NCBI GenBank assembly: GCA_021372355.1
Contig: JAJFUQ010000214.1
Span: 1-64,000 of the forward strand
DNA length: 64,000 nucleotides
DNA from: Nocardiaceae bacterium
Lineage (GTDB): Bacteria; Actinomycetota; Actinomycetes; Mycobacteriales; Mycobacteriaceae
Direction: 5' to 3'
Positions 57,141 through 64,000 of the stretch are shown in pieces; the first letter of the stretch is position 1; every line of letters starts with the position of its first letter. The translations under genes and the position numbers were made by a program. Under the pieces are notes generated by a model. The model had not been told where the DNA came from. It made no database searches and saw nothing but the letters and a program-made list of their open reading frames with translations.

Positions 57141-58958
57141 GTGCCAAAGCACAGTATGGGGCGTCAGGGGTACCGAATCCGCCGGAGTCATCACTCGCCC
57201 CTACGGCGGCGTTGGAAACGCGTTGTCAGGAAGTTCCGTAAACATCGGATTGCATACATATCTTTGCTTGTCGCAATCCCATGCGGCACCATCCTGTGGG
57301 GAATCGCGTGCGACGCACTTGCCGCGCGACACCTCGCCGAGGCAAACTCTCACGTCGAACTCGCACGTTCGGCCGTTTTGCGCCTCGAAAGCAACGAAGC
57401 AGACACTCAATTGGCTAATGCTCGCGAGCGTTCCCGGTCAGCGGAGAAACTTACCGAGCAATTCGGTCCAGCATTGCTCGCCAAAATTCCGGTCGCGGGT
57501 AGGCCCTTCCTGGCGGTACAGGACATGGCAAAGGTTGCGGTGCACCTCACGAGCAAGGTGCTCCCACCAGCCGTTAAGGCAAGTGAGCTCGTTGCTACGC
57601 AGGGGCTGAGAAATGGCATCGGAGTGAACCTAGCGGTCATATCCCAGGCGCGCGACGGTGCCCACGAAGCAGCTGCCGAAGCCAGCCGCGCCACCGCGAT
57701 GGCGAAGGCGATTCCCACGACCCGACTGAAATTCATCGACGACAGGGTGACCATCGTTCGTCGCAAACTCGAAGAGATCGGTCGCCAAACTACCTTTGTC
57801 GACAGCGCAGCTCAATTACTCCCGCGCATGCTCGGTGCCAACGGTCCGCGTTCGTACTTCATTGGCTTCCAAACCAATTCGGAAGCCCGCGGAACCGGAG
57901 GACTCGTTGGCGGCGGAGCCATAGCGCGCTTCGACGACGGGCGAATGGAGATTGACAATGCGGCCAGCCGGACCGCATTCACCGACACTCAGAACCCCAT
58001 CGGTCTCGGGCCAGATTTCGAATCCCTGTACGGCGATTTCGACCCAACACAGTACTGGGTGAACTCAAATCTGAGTCCACACTTTCCATACGCAGGTGCC
58101 ATTTGGCAACACCTTTGGCAGGAGCAGTCCGGTGAGCGGGTCGACGGCTCAATAGCCGTTGACCCGGTCGCTCTTAGCTACATTTTGCAGGTCATTGGGC
58201 CGGTCACACTTGGCAGCGGCGAGGTTGTATCGGCGGACAATGTCGTTGCACTGACCGAATCCGAGGAATACTTTCGATTCGGCGACGACGTCGTAGGACG
58301 GAAGGCATTCCTCAGCGAGATAGCCGGCGCCGTCGCGATCAAGGTTGGACGCTTGGAAGCCCCCGTCCCACCGCTTCTCAACGCGCTGGGACGGGGTGTA
58401 AGCGAGGGACGAATTGCCGTCTGGAGCGACCACAGTGACGAGCAAGTGATCATCATGAACACTCCCCTCGCACACGCAGTGCCATATTCCCCGGCGCCTT
58501 ACGCGAACATCGTGATCAACAACTCCGGCGGAAATAAGCTTGACTATTACCTGGAGAGACAGCTGTCTTACAGCGGCGGTGACTGCGACGGAACAACCCG
58601 GGAAACAACCGCAAGCGTGCAGTTACTGAACACGGCCCCAAACGGCCTGCCCGACTCAATTATCGGCCCACAGTTTCTTGGCACCAGGGAACGGGGTACA
58701 CATCGTGTGACGGTTGCGGTGATCGCGACGTGGGGTGCTGAATTGCGGTCGGCGGAGGTTAACGGCCAGGCAGTGAGAGGTCGAGCCGGGCGCGAAATGG
58801 GACACCCTGTTTTCGAGGTTGACGTTGAAGTTCCCCAAGGGAATCCGGTGAACGTAGCCTTCCACCTAGTCGAGCCCGTAATGAGCGGACCTCCCTCTCT
58901 TCCAGTTCAGCCTCTGGTCGCGAAAACAACATCAACTTTGGCGCTTCGAGAATGCTGA
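57141..58958 (+). CDS. DUF4012 domain envelope protein
   Basis: 605 residues from the GTG at 57141 (the ATG at 57156 is an alternative). A very basic N-terminal tail (RRSHHSPLRRRWKRVVRKFR) precedes one membrane helix (about 42-62). A helical region and then the DUF4012 domain follow: YFIGFQTNSEARGTGGLVGG, then FDPTQYWVNSNLSPHFPYAG and the DGSIAVDPVALSYILQVIGP stretch. DUF4012 proteins are extracellular, often encoded beside sugar transferases of exopolysaccharide loci, as here. Exact role unknown. Codon use is less GC-biased than upstream. Confidence 0.82.
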   Translation: MPKHSMGRQGYRIRRSHHSPLRRRWKRVVRKFRKHRIAYISLLVAIPCGTILWGIACDALAARHLAEANSHVELARSAVLRLESNEADTQLANARERSRSAEKLTEQFGPALLAKIPVAGRPFLAVQDMAKVAVHLTSKVLPPAVKASELVATQGLRNGIGVNLAVISQARDGAHEAAAEASRATAMAKAIPTTRLKFIDDRVTIVRRKLEEIGRQTTFVDSAAQLLPRMLGANGPRSYFIGFQTNSEARGTGGLVGGGAIARFDDGRMEIDNAASRTAFTDTQNPIGLGPDFESLYGDFDPTQYWVNSNLSPHFPYAGAIWQHLWQEQSGERVDGSIAVDPVALSYILQVIGPVTLGSGEVVSADNVVALTESEEYFRFGDDVVGRKAFLSEIAGAVAIKVGRLEAPVPPLLNALGRGVSEGRIAVWSDHSDEQVIIMNTPLAHAVPYSPAPYANIVINNSGGNKLDYYLERQLSYSGGDCDGTTRETTASVQLLNTAPNGLPDSIIGPQFLGTRERGTHRVTVAVIATWGAELRSAEVNGQAVRGRAGREMGHPVFEVDVEVPQGNPVNVAFHLVEPVMSGPPSLPVQPLVAKTTSTLALREC

Positions 58959-58992
58959 TTTCGGGCCATAATTCGATCACCTGCCTGTTACC

Positions 58993-59412
58993 ATGGCGGT
59001 ACCTATGAACCGAGGAACGATGATGCGCAATAGGATTCGGGCAACGATACTCGGCGGCGGCATCAGCACAGCTGTGGCGCTTGGTGCCATTTCGGCGTCG
59101 ATTGGGACTGCCTCAGCGGTTCCCTACCCACCGATTATCTTTAATGGTGGCAGCATTAGCTGGAATGTAAATGTCGGCCCAATTATCTTTGCGCCCGGCG
59201 GGGGTGGAGCACCGGGCGGTCACGCACCAGGGCAGCCGGGGGCCGCACCGGCTCCGGCCTACATCGCCCCGGGCAGCTACCCAATGCAGTCAAGGACTGG
59301 TCAAACATCAGACCAACCCAACGACTTCGTTGCCGGTTTCGGGTTAGCAGCAATGACCGTCGTTGCCGCTGGCTCTGGAATGTACCTTCGTGCCCGTGCG
59401 CGGCGCACGTAG
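58993..59412 (+). CDS. Secreted or wall-associated protein, possible sortase-linked substrate
   Basis: 139 residues. Signal peptide ends ASA (about residue 42), followed by an aromatic/Gly segment (PPIIFNGGSISWNVNVGP) and a Pro/Gly/Ala-rich tether. The C-terminus is a hydrophobic helix and a positive tail (RARARRT), the shape of a sorting signal. No LPXTG pentapeptide precedes it; SYPMQSRTGQ is the nearest segment. It overlaps the sortase-like gene by up to 23 bases. An unusual sorting motif is inference only. Confidence 0.65.
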   Translation: MAVPMNRGTMMRNRIRATILGGGISTAVALGAISASIGTASAVPYPPIIFNGGSISWNVNVGPIIFAPGGGGAPGGHAPGQPGAAPAPAYIAPGSYPMQSRTGQTSDQPNDFVAGFGLAAMTVVAAGSGMYLRARARRT

Positions 59413-60046
59413 AACGCAACATGCAGCCGCCATCTGCCTCGCCGTACTAATTGCGGTCGGTGGTTGCAGTAATTCCCCGAGCCGCAGAATTCCACCTGGC
59501 AACTCTGCCGCGATGGAGCGGCCACAGTCGGCTGCAGACTTCGTACCGGCCGATTTCGACCGAGCAATCGAGCCAGGCCAGTTGTACATTCCGGCGCTGA
59601 ATGTGAACACTCGAATTCTCAGCTTGCCCACGACAATGGAGCCCGATCCGTTCTTGGGCGGGCAGGTCGTGTCGAGTTTCGGCGTCCCACCGGACCTCGC
59701 TCAGACTGCATGGTGGGCCGATGGGCCGGCGCTTGGTGGCCCTGGCATGGCGGTGATCACCGGACACTCGAGCGGCACTAGCGAACAGGCAGTGTTCAAT
59801 CGACTGGTTGATCTAAAACCGGGCGACGTGATCCTCGCCGAGTCTCCTGACGGTGCGATTCGCATCCGGTACGCCGTAATCCAGGTCGTAAAGGGAATCT
59901 CAAAGTCTGACCCGTCGGCTCTTCAGACCACGCTATCCACTCATCCGGACAATGCGCGGCTAGCGCTGTTGACGTGCGATGGCCCTGTTGACGGCGACAT
60001 CGGCGAGAGTCCCGACAACACCGTGGTGTTTGCGTCCAGATCCTGA
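59390..60046 (+). CDS. Class F sortase-like lipoprotein with a non-canonical active site
   Basis: 218 residues from the GTG at 59390 (59396 also possible). Signal peptide with lipobox-like VGGC at 23-26. Sortase core: LYIPALNVNTRI, catalytic His in AVITGHSSG, and catalytic Cys in LALLTCDG. In class F/E sortases the motif after the Cys normally reads Y-R-D-N; here it is S-P-D-N, so the usual active-site Arg is missing. Activity is therefore uncertain. Partner of the preceding secreted protein by gene overlap. Confidence 0.75.
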   Translation: MPVRGARRTQHAAAICLAVLIAVGGCSNSPSRRIPPGNSAAMERPQSAADFVPADFDRAIEPGQLYIPALNVNTRILSLPTTMEPDPFLGGQVVSSFGVPPDLAQTAWWADGPALGGPGMAVITGHSSGTSEQAVFNRLVDLKPGDVILAESPDGAIRIRYAVIQVVKGISKSDPSALQTTLSTHPDNARLALLTCDGPVDGDIGESPDNTVVFASRS

Positions 60047-60300
60047 TCGGGGATATGAAGTGCCCCCTGTCAAGAGGCATCGCGAGACGCCGTCTCGGAG
60101 CGCGAGTAACGCCTCTGTGTTCAATAGCCGTTGCTGGCAACGCACGGTCACGCTGGTTTGCCGGATTGGATACCGCAAGGACCGCCGGCTGGAGCCGGTT
60201 TCGCTTTGCCCCTGAAATCGACGTGCGGCAAGCAGGTCCGGATCGTGTCCGTGCGGGGTCCGACCGGCGACCACAGCAGGTGGCCGCCGCCTCGAACAAG

Positions 60301-61845
60301 TCAGTAGGCGCCCTTCCCGTTGAGCACCACAAGAATGGTCTTCACGATTATCAAGAGGTCATTCCACATGGACCAGTTCTCGACATACATGATGTCGAGA
60401 CGTCGCGCTTCCTCCCAGCTGAGATCCGAGCGCCCACTGACCTGCCACAACCCGGAGATGCCGGGATTGACGAGGAGACGCCGTGCAGTGTGACCGTCGT
60501 AGGTCGCCACCTCTGAGGCCAATGGTGGCCGCGGACCGATAATGCTCATGTCACGTGTCAGGACGTTGAAAAACTGCGGAAGCTCATCGAGGCTGTGTTT
60601 ACGCAAGAATCTTCCGACAGGGGTAATGCGCGGGTCGGCGTGAATCTTGAAGAGCGGACCTGCAGCCTCGTTGAGCTGAGTGACCGACGCCAACTGTCGC
60701 TCGGCGTCGTTCACCATGGTCCGGAACTTGTACATGGTGAACGGCCGACCTTCAAAACCAATCCGCTCGGACCGGTAGATGATGGGTCCGCGACTCGTGA
60801 CCTTGATCGCGACAGCCGCCGCGATGAGGACCGGCGCGGTGAGGAGAATCGCGATCGTGGCAAAAAGTATGTCGAAAACCGCTTTGCTGACTCTCTGGGA
60901 TCGCCGATATGTCGGCCGCTCCACATGGATCAACGGCAATCCGCCGACTGGACGCATCACCAGTCTCTCGGTAGCGATATCTGCGATTCCGGGTGCAAGT
61001 ACAAGGTCGATGCCATGTGGTTCGAGCGCCCATACGAGGCGTTGAAGTCCATCCTGGCCAATGCTATCCGTTGCGGAAACGGCAACGGTGTCTGCTCCGC
61101 ACATCCGTGCGGCCTCGACGATTCCAAAGTCGGTGGACACCACAGGGATTGAATGTCCATCTGCGATGAGCGACGTCCCTCGGGCAATTTCGCGACCCGG
61201 AACACAGGCACCAACAATTCGTATGCCCTGACTGCTATCCCGACCGAATGTGCGAGCGAGGTCGATCGCGGCACGTTCGCTTCCGACCACCATCACGAAC
61301 GTTTGCAGGAGACCCGCCCGCCGCCGAGCAACAATGACCTTGCGCCACAGCCACCGACTCAAAAGCAAGAACGCCAGGCCCAACGGTAGAACGATGGCGA
61401 GGAATCCGCGGGCGAGCGCTACCTGTAGACCGAGGGACAGAATTGCGATGAAACCGAAAAGATAGAGGGTCGCCGAGATGATCCGTCGATATTCTTCGAT
61501 TCCGCCGCCGAGCACGCGTGGAGACCGCGTGGAGAAAACGGACAATGCCGCCATCCAGGCCACCGCTAACGTGACGGACACCCACCAATAACTGACCAAG
61601 TGGTCACCATCGACAACGGTGCTCGGGACGTCCCGGCCAAGCCGAATAAGATGTCCGACACCGACCGCCCCGCAGATCGCGGCGGCATCCGATAGGCGGA
61701 TAAGAAGGACTAATGCCCATTCCCAGTCGCGACGCGACCCCTTCAGCCCGCTGACGGTACTCTCGAATACGTCGCTTTCCGCATCGATTTCCTCGTCGAA
61801 CACATGCGCACGTTGTCCACCGGTAAACAACGTACCAACCTCCAT
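60301..61845 (-). CDS. Polyprenyl-phosphate sugar phosphotransferase (exopolysaccharide priming enzyme)
   Basis: 514 residues. N-terminal membrane helices (about 45-180) and a Rossmann-like middle (MVVGSERAAIDLARTFGRDS) lead to a C-terminal catalytic domain of the WbaP/CpsE type: KAVFDILFATIAILLTAPVL helix, IIYRSERIGFEGRPFTMYKF, then KHSLDELPQFFNVLTRDMSI and GPRPPLASEV. It places the first sugar phosphate on undecaprenyl or decaprenyl phosphate to start a repeat unit. The sugar is unknown (glucose or galactose are usual). Confidence 0.92.
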   Translation of the reverse strand: MEVGTLFTGGQRAHVFDEEIDAESDVFESTVSGLKGSRRDWEWALVLLIRLSDAAAICGAVGVGHLIRLGRDVPSTVVDGDHLVSYWWVSVTLAVAWMAALSVFSTRSPRVLGGGIEEYRRIISATLYLFGFIAILSLGLQVALARGFLAIVLPLGLAFLLLSRWLWRKVIVARRRAGLLQTFVMVVGSERAAIDLARTFGRDSSQGIRIVGACVPGREIARGTSLIADGHSIPVVSTDFGIVEAARMCGADTVAVSATDSIGQDGLQRLVWALEPHGIDLVLAPGIADIATERLVMRPVGGLPLIHVERPTYRRSQRVSKAVFDILFATIAILLTAPVLIAAAVAIKVTSRGPIIYRSERIGFEGRPFTMYKFRTMVNDAERQLASVTQLNEAAGPLFKIHADPRITPVGRFLRKHSLDELPQFFNVLTRDMSIIGPRPPLASEVATYDGHTARRLLVNPGISGLWQVSGRSDLSWEEARRLDIMYVENWSMWNDLLIIVKTILVVLNGKGAY

Positions 61846-62053
61846 GCCACTCGAAATTTGTGCCGAACAGAGAGCGTTGCTTCACGCGAATGGTACCGAT
61901 GCTCAGATCTCTGGTCCCGAGTTTTCCCGAATCGGCATGGCAACCTCCACGCGGCCGAACGAAGATCGACGATCGCACCCTATCCTGACGACCGTTGAAT
62001 TTATATGCATGGATTGCCGCTGTTTGAACAGGACAGCGGGTACCTTTGCGGTC

Positions 62054-62827
62054 GTGACATCTGGCTACGTCCCATCTGAAGCGACTCTCCGCTACTACCC
62101 CGAGGCGGTCGTCGGAGGATTCCCCCACACTGACGGCGAGATGGAGTTCTACTCGCGCGTCGGCGCATTGGTCGACTCGGAGAGCCGCGTCCTCGATCTT
62201 GGGGCCGGACGCGGACACTGGGCGGTCGAAGCGGCGCCCCGCGCCCGCCGAGATGTCCGGTTGTTGAAAGGACGCGTCCGAGAGGTAGTCGGTAGCGATG
62301 TGGACCCGGCCGTTCTCGATAATCCGACGCTCGACCGGGCGGTGATCACCGAGGTGGGCAGCAAGCTTCCATTCGACGACGGCTACTTCGATCTGGTTAT
62401 CGCGGACTGGGTACTCGAGCATGTGGCTGACGTCGACGTGGATTCGTTCGTCGCCGAGGTACTGCGTGTTCTTGCGCCGGGCGGCTGGTTCGCCGCCCGC
62501 ACGCCGAACAAATGGGGGCTGACGGGACTGGGCGCCCGCGCCGTGCCGAATCGCTGGCATGTGCGCATGCTCGCCAAGCTGCAACCAGGCCGCAAAGCCG
62601 AGGACGTGTTCCCCACGAGGTACGCGATGAACACCCGTCGCCAATTGCGCCGGCACTTTGCTGGACACTCAGTTTATGTATATGGCCACGACGCAGTCCC
62701 GACCTACTTCGAGCAGTATCCGGTTGCGTGGTACGCGGCATCTGCCTTCCGCCGGCTCACTCCTCGTTCGATGACAGCCACGCTCAACGTGTTCGTCCAG
62801 AAGGCGTCCGTCGGCACCCAGCTTTAG
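62054..62827 (+). CDS. Class I SAM-dependent methyltransferase
   Basis: 257 residues from the GTG at 62054 (the ATG at 62009 is an alternative). SAM motif VLDLGAGRGHWAVEA, motif II VVGSDVDP, and the post-I acidic segment FDLVIADWVLEHVADVD are typical Methyltransf_11-type features. Divergent from the sugar transferase gene, with which it shares the intergenic region, so glycan or lipid modification in the same locus is likely. Substrate unknown. GC content is moderate. Confidence 0.82.
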   Translation: MTSGYVPSEATLRYYPEAVVGGFPHTDGEMEFYSRVGALVDSESRVLDLGAGRGHWAVEAAPRARRDVRLLKGRVREVVGSDVDPAVLDNPTLDRAVITEVGSKLPFDDGYFDLVIADWVLEHVADVDVDSFVAEVLRVLAPGGWFAARTPNKWGLTGLGARAVPNRWHVRMLAKLQPGRKAEDVFPTRYAMNTRRQLRRHFAGHSVYVYGHDAVPTYFEQYPVAWYAASAFRRLTPRSMTATLNVFVQKASVGTQL

Positions 62828-63287
62828 ATGCCGACGTGGCTCCGATCAACTGAACGGTCCCGCGTCACGCGCCAGAGCGAAGTCGTGGTGGCAAGTGCAC
62901 CTTAATCGACCTGGTTACTTTCATCGGTGGACGATGCCCGAAAGTTGAACCGCAGCCCATCTCACCGCGTCGTAGGCAAACGATGCCGCGGAGGTTCTGC
63001 TATCCAAATCCTGGTCTTCGACGCCCGCTCGTTGTCTTCTGGTCAACACGCTCACCGGTCAGGGGCACGACGCACGGAACCCAATCCCCGGGTCCCGTCC
63101 ACGCTCGGCATCGACGGTCAAACGACCTACTTGGCGGACTTCAACCCAACCGAAGCCCGGGAACGGCCGATTGTCGCGTCGCTCGGCGATCGCCTGCGCT
63201 GGCAATGGCCGAGTTACCGTCAATCACGCAGCCACCCTCGGACCGACCAGCCCGAGGGTTCTCTTCGATAATTCTTGCGGCGAAGGC
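62828..63287. other. Stretch without a recognisable gene
   Basis: About 460 bases between the methyltransferase and the FkbM-type gene. Open frames at 62927-63271 and 62983-63489 overlap each other and have Arg/Pro/Ser-rich, non-protein-like translations. They lack clear ribosome-binding sites. It may be a regulatory or degraded region. No insertion-sequence ends were seen. Confidence 0.4.
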
Positions 63288-64000
63288 TCAAGCCGGGAGG
63301 TCGACGTCGTTCCCAGTACGCCGAGCGACGCCCGCGCGGAGAGTCTCCACAAGCGAACGATGGTGGGGCGCGACCGCAAGGACATCCCAGTACGCGACGG
63401 GTCCCGTTGACCCCAGTTTTGCAGCGCTCTCCACCAAGTCCGCAGACGTGACGTTGAAGGTGCCAACGAGATCACCGAAGTTCGAGTAGACCAGGGCCGT
63501 CTCATATCCAAGATTGCCGAGCTCTTCGAAAACGTCAACTGGCGTGCGCCCGCCGGCACGCTCTGTCAGAGTCGGATCGAACTCAAAAAATAGCGCGGGC
63601 CGATGTATCCTCAGAAAGTCGGCGGCACCGCGGATGATCCCAACGTCGTGGCCATCGGTGTCAATCTTGATGAGATCCGGCGCATTGAAGGAACCGTACG
63701 ATTCGACAATCTCGGCGAGTCCTCGAACCGCGAGATTCCCCCCCGGCTGGGGCTCACCTGTAACGATGTGCGCCGTCCCAGCCAGCCGTGTGACCGCGCC
63801 GGACGCAAGGTCCGCATCTGATGAGGCGACGTAGCACTCGGCTGTCTCGATAGCGCCGATCACGCCGACGTTCTCCGCAAGATAGGGAAGGAAGTCGGGA
63901 TCTCCTTCAATACACAGCACGCGTGCGTCCGAGCGTCCGCGAATGATGGCGGCTGAGTCCCCAATATTCGCACCGATATCAATGACCGAGATCTGGCGAC
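63288..64000 (-). CDS. FkbM family methyltransferase (partial, 5' end beyond window)
   Basis: About 237 codons are visible. The open frame continues to the window edge, so the N-terminus is missing. Near the edge VIDIGANIGDSAAIIRG is the SAM-binding motif and VLCIEGDPDFLPYLAENV its partner. APDLIKIDTDGHDVGIIRGA and PALFFEFDPTL are the other FkbM family signatures. These enzymes O-methylate sugars or lipids, consistent with a polysaccharide or glycolipid locus. Confidence 0.88.
   Translation of the reverse strand, partial: RQISVIDIGANIGDSAAIIRGRSDARVLCIEGDPDFLPYLAENVGVIGAIETAECYVASSDADLASGAVTRLAGTAHIVTGEPQPGGNLAVRGLAEIVESYGSFNAPDLIKIDTDGHDVGIIRGAADFLRIHRPALFFEFDPTLTERAGGRTPVDVFEELGNLGYETALVYSNFGDLVGTFNVTSADLVESAAKLGSTGPVAYWDVLAVAPHHRSLVETLRAGVARRTGNDVDLPA

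Noticed and set aside
1-64000. CRISPR arrays, insertion sequences or prophage genes
   Set aside because: No direct-repeat array, transposase, integrase or phage structural gene was seen in any frame.

Overview
The window is high-GC DNA coding densely on both strands. The order ahpE - DUF3052 - lipoprotein - aceE - PucR/MabR-type regulator - fabD - acpM - kasA, together with WS/DGAT acyltransferases, Acg-type nitroreductase, tandem universal stress proteins (USPs) and a SigF-type sigma factor, points to a mycolic-acid actinobacterium. The fructose PTS, the absence of kasB after kasA and the small genes fit a Rhodococcus/Nocardiaceae-like organism better than Mycobacterium. The species cannot be fixed from sequence alone.

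Layout. 1-1.6 kb: end of a fructose PTS EIIC, HPr and a stand-alone TrpF. 1.6-14.5 kb: a general-stress island (SDR, small membrane proteins, ChaB, CsbD, esterase, an iron-linked group with CDGSH, HemK2-like and iron-permease-like proteins, a YbdK-like ligase with an iron-containing redox enzyme, a SigF-type sigma factor, a TetR regulator, a WS/DGAT). Many of these genes have a GTTT-N15-GGGTA promoter of the SigF type upstream, often with a very short leader. 14.6-46.6 kb: a hypoxia/dormancy-like island with six two-domain USPs, an MgtE-like protein, a multicopper oxidase, F420-type oxidoreductase, CDF transporter, thioredoxin, a P-type ATPase fused to hemerythrin, a four-domain lipid operon (SDR, KAS III, degenerate KAS III fused to WS/DGAT), GH15 and DUF445 proteins, an ABC exporter and an Acg-type nitroreductase. 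DosR-like boxes (core close to GGGACC-WW-CGTCC) recur before these operons, but no DosR/DosS is in the window. 46.7-56.6 kb: tRNA-Val and the conserved aceE/FAS-II core. 56.6-64 kb: a lower-GC cell-surface/exopolysaccharide locus (DUF4012, secreted protein, class F sortase-like lipoprotein, polyprenyl-phosphate sugar transferase, methyltransferases) running off the right edge.

How the parts fit. The stress and dormancy islands combine redox balancing (flavodoxins, thioredoxin, nitroreductase, peroxiredoxin), metal and iron handling, USPs, and storage-lipid acyltransferases. This resembles the mycobacterial DosR and SigF responses, in which carbon is diverted into acylated lipid as respiration stops. 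The most unusual item is the DosR-box operon at 31.2-35.4 kb, where a complete KAS III is encoded next to a KAS III that keeps its cysteine but has lost its histidine and asparagine and is fused to a wax-ester/TAG synthase. All regulatory-site calls are by eye against remembered consensus sequences and are unverified.
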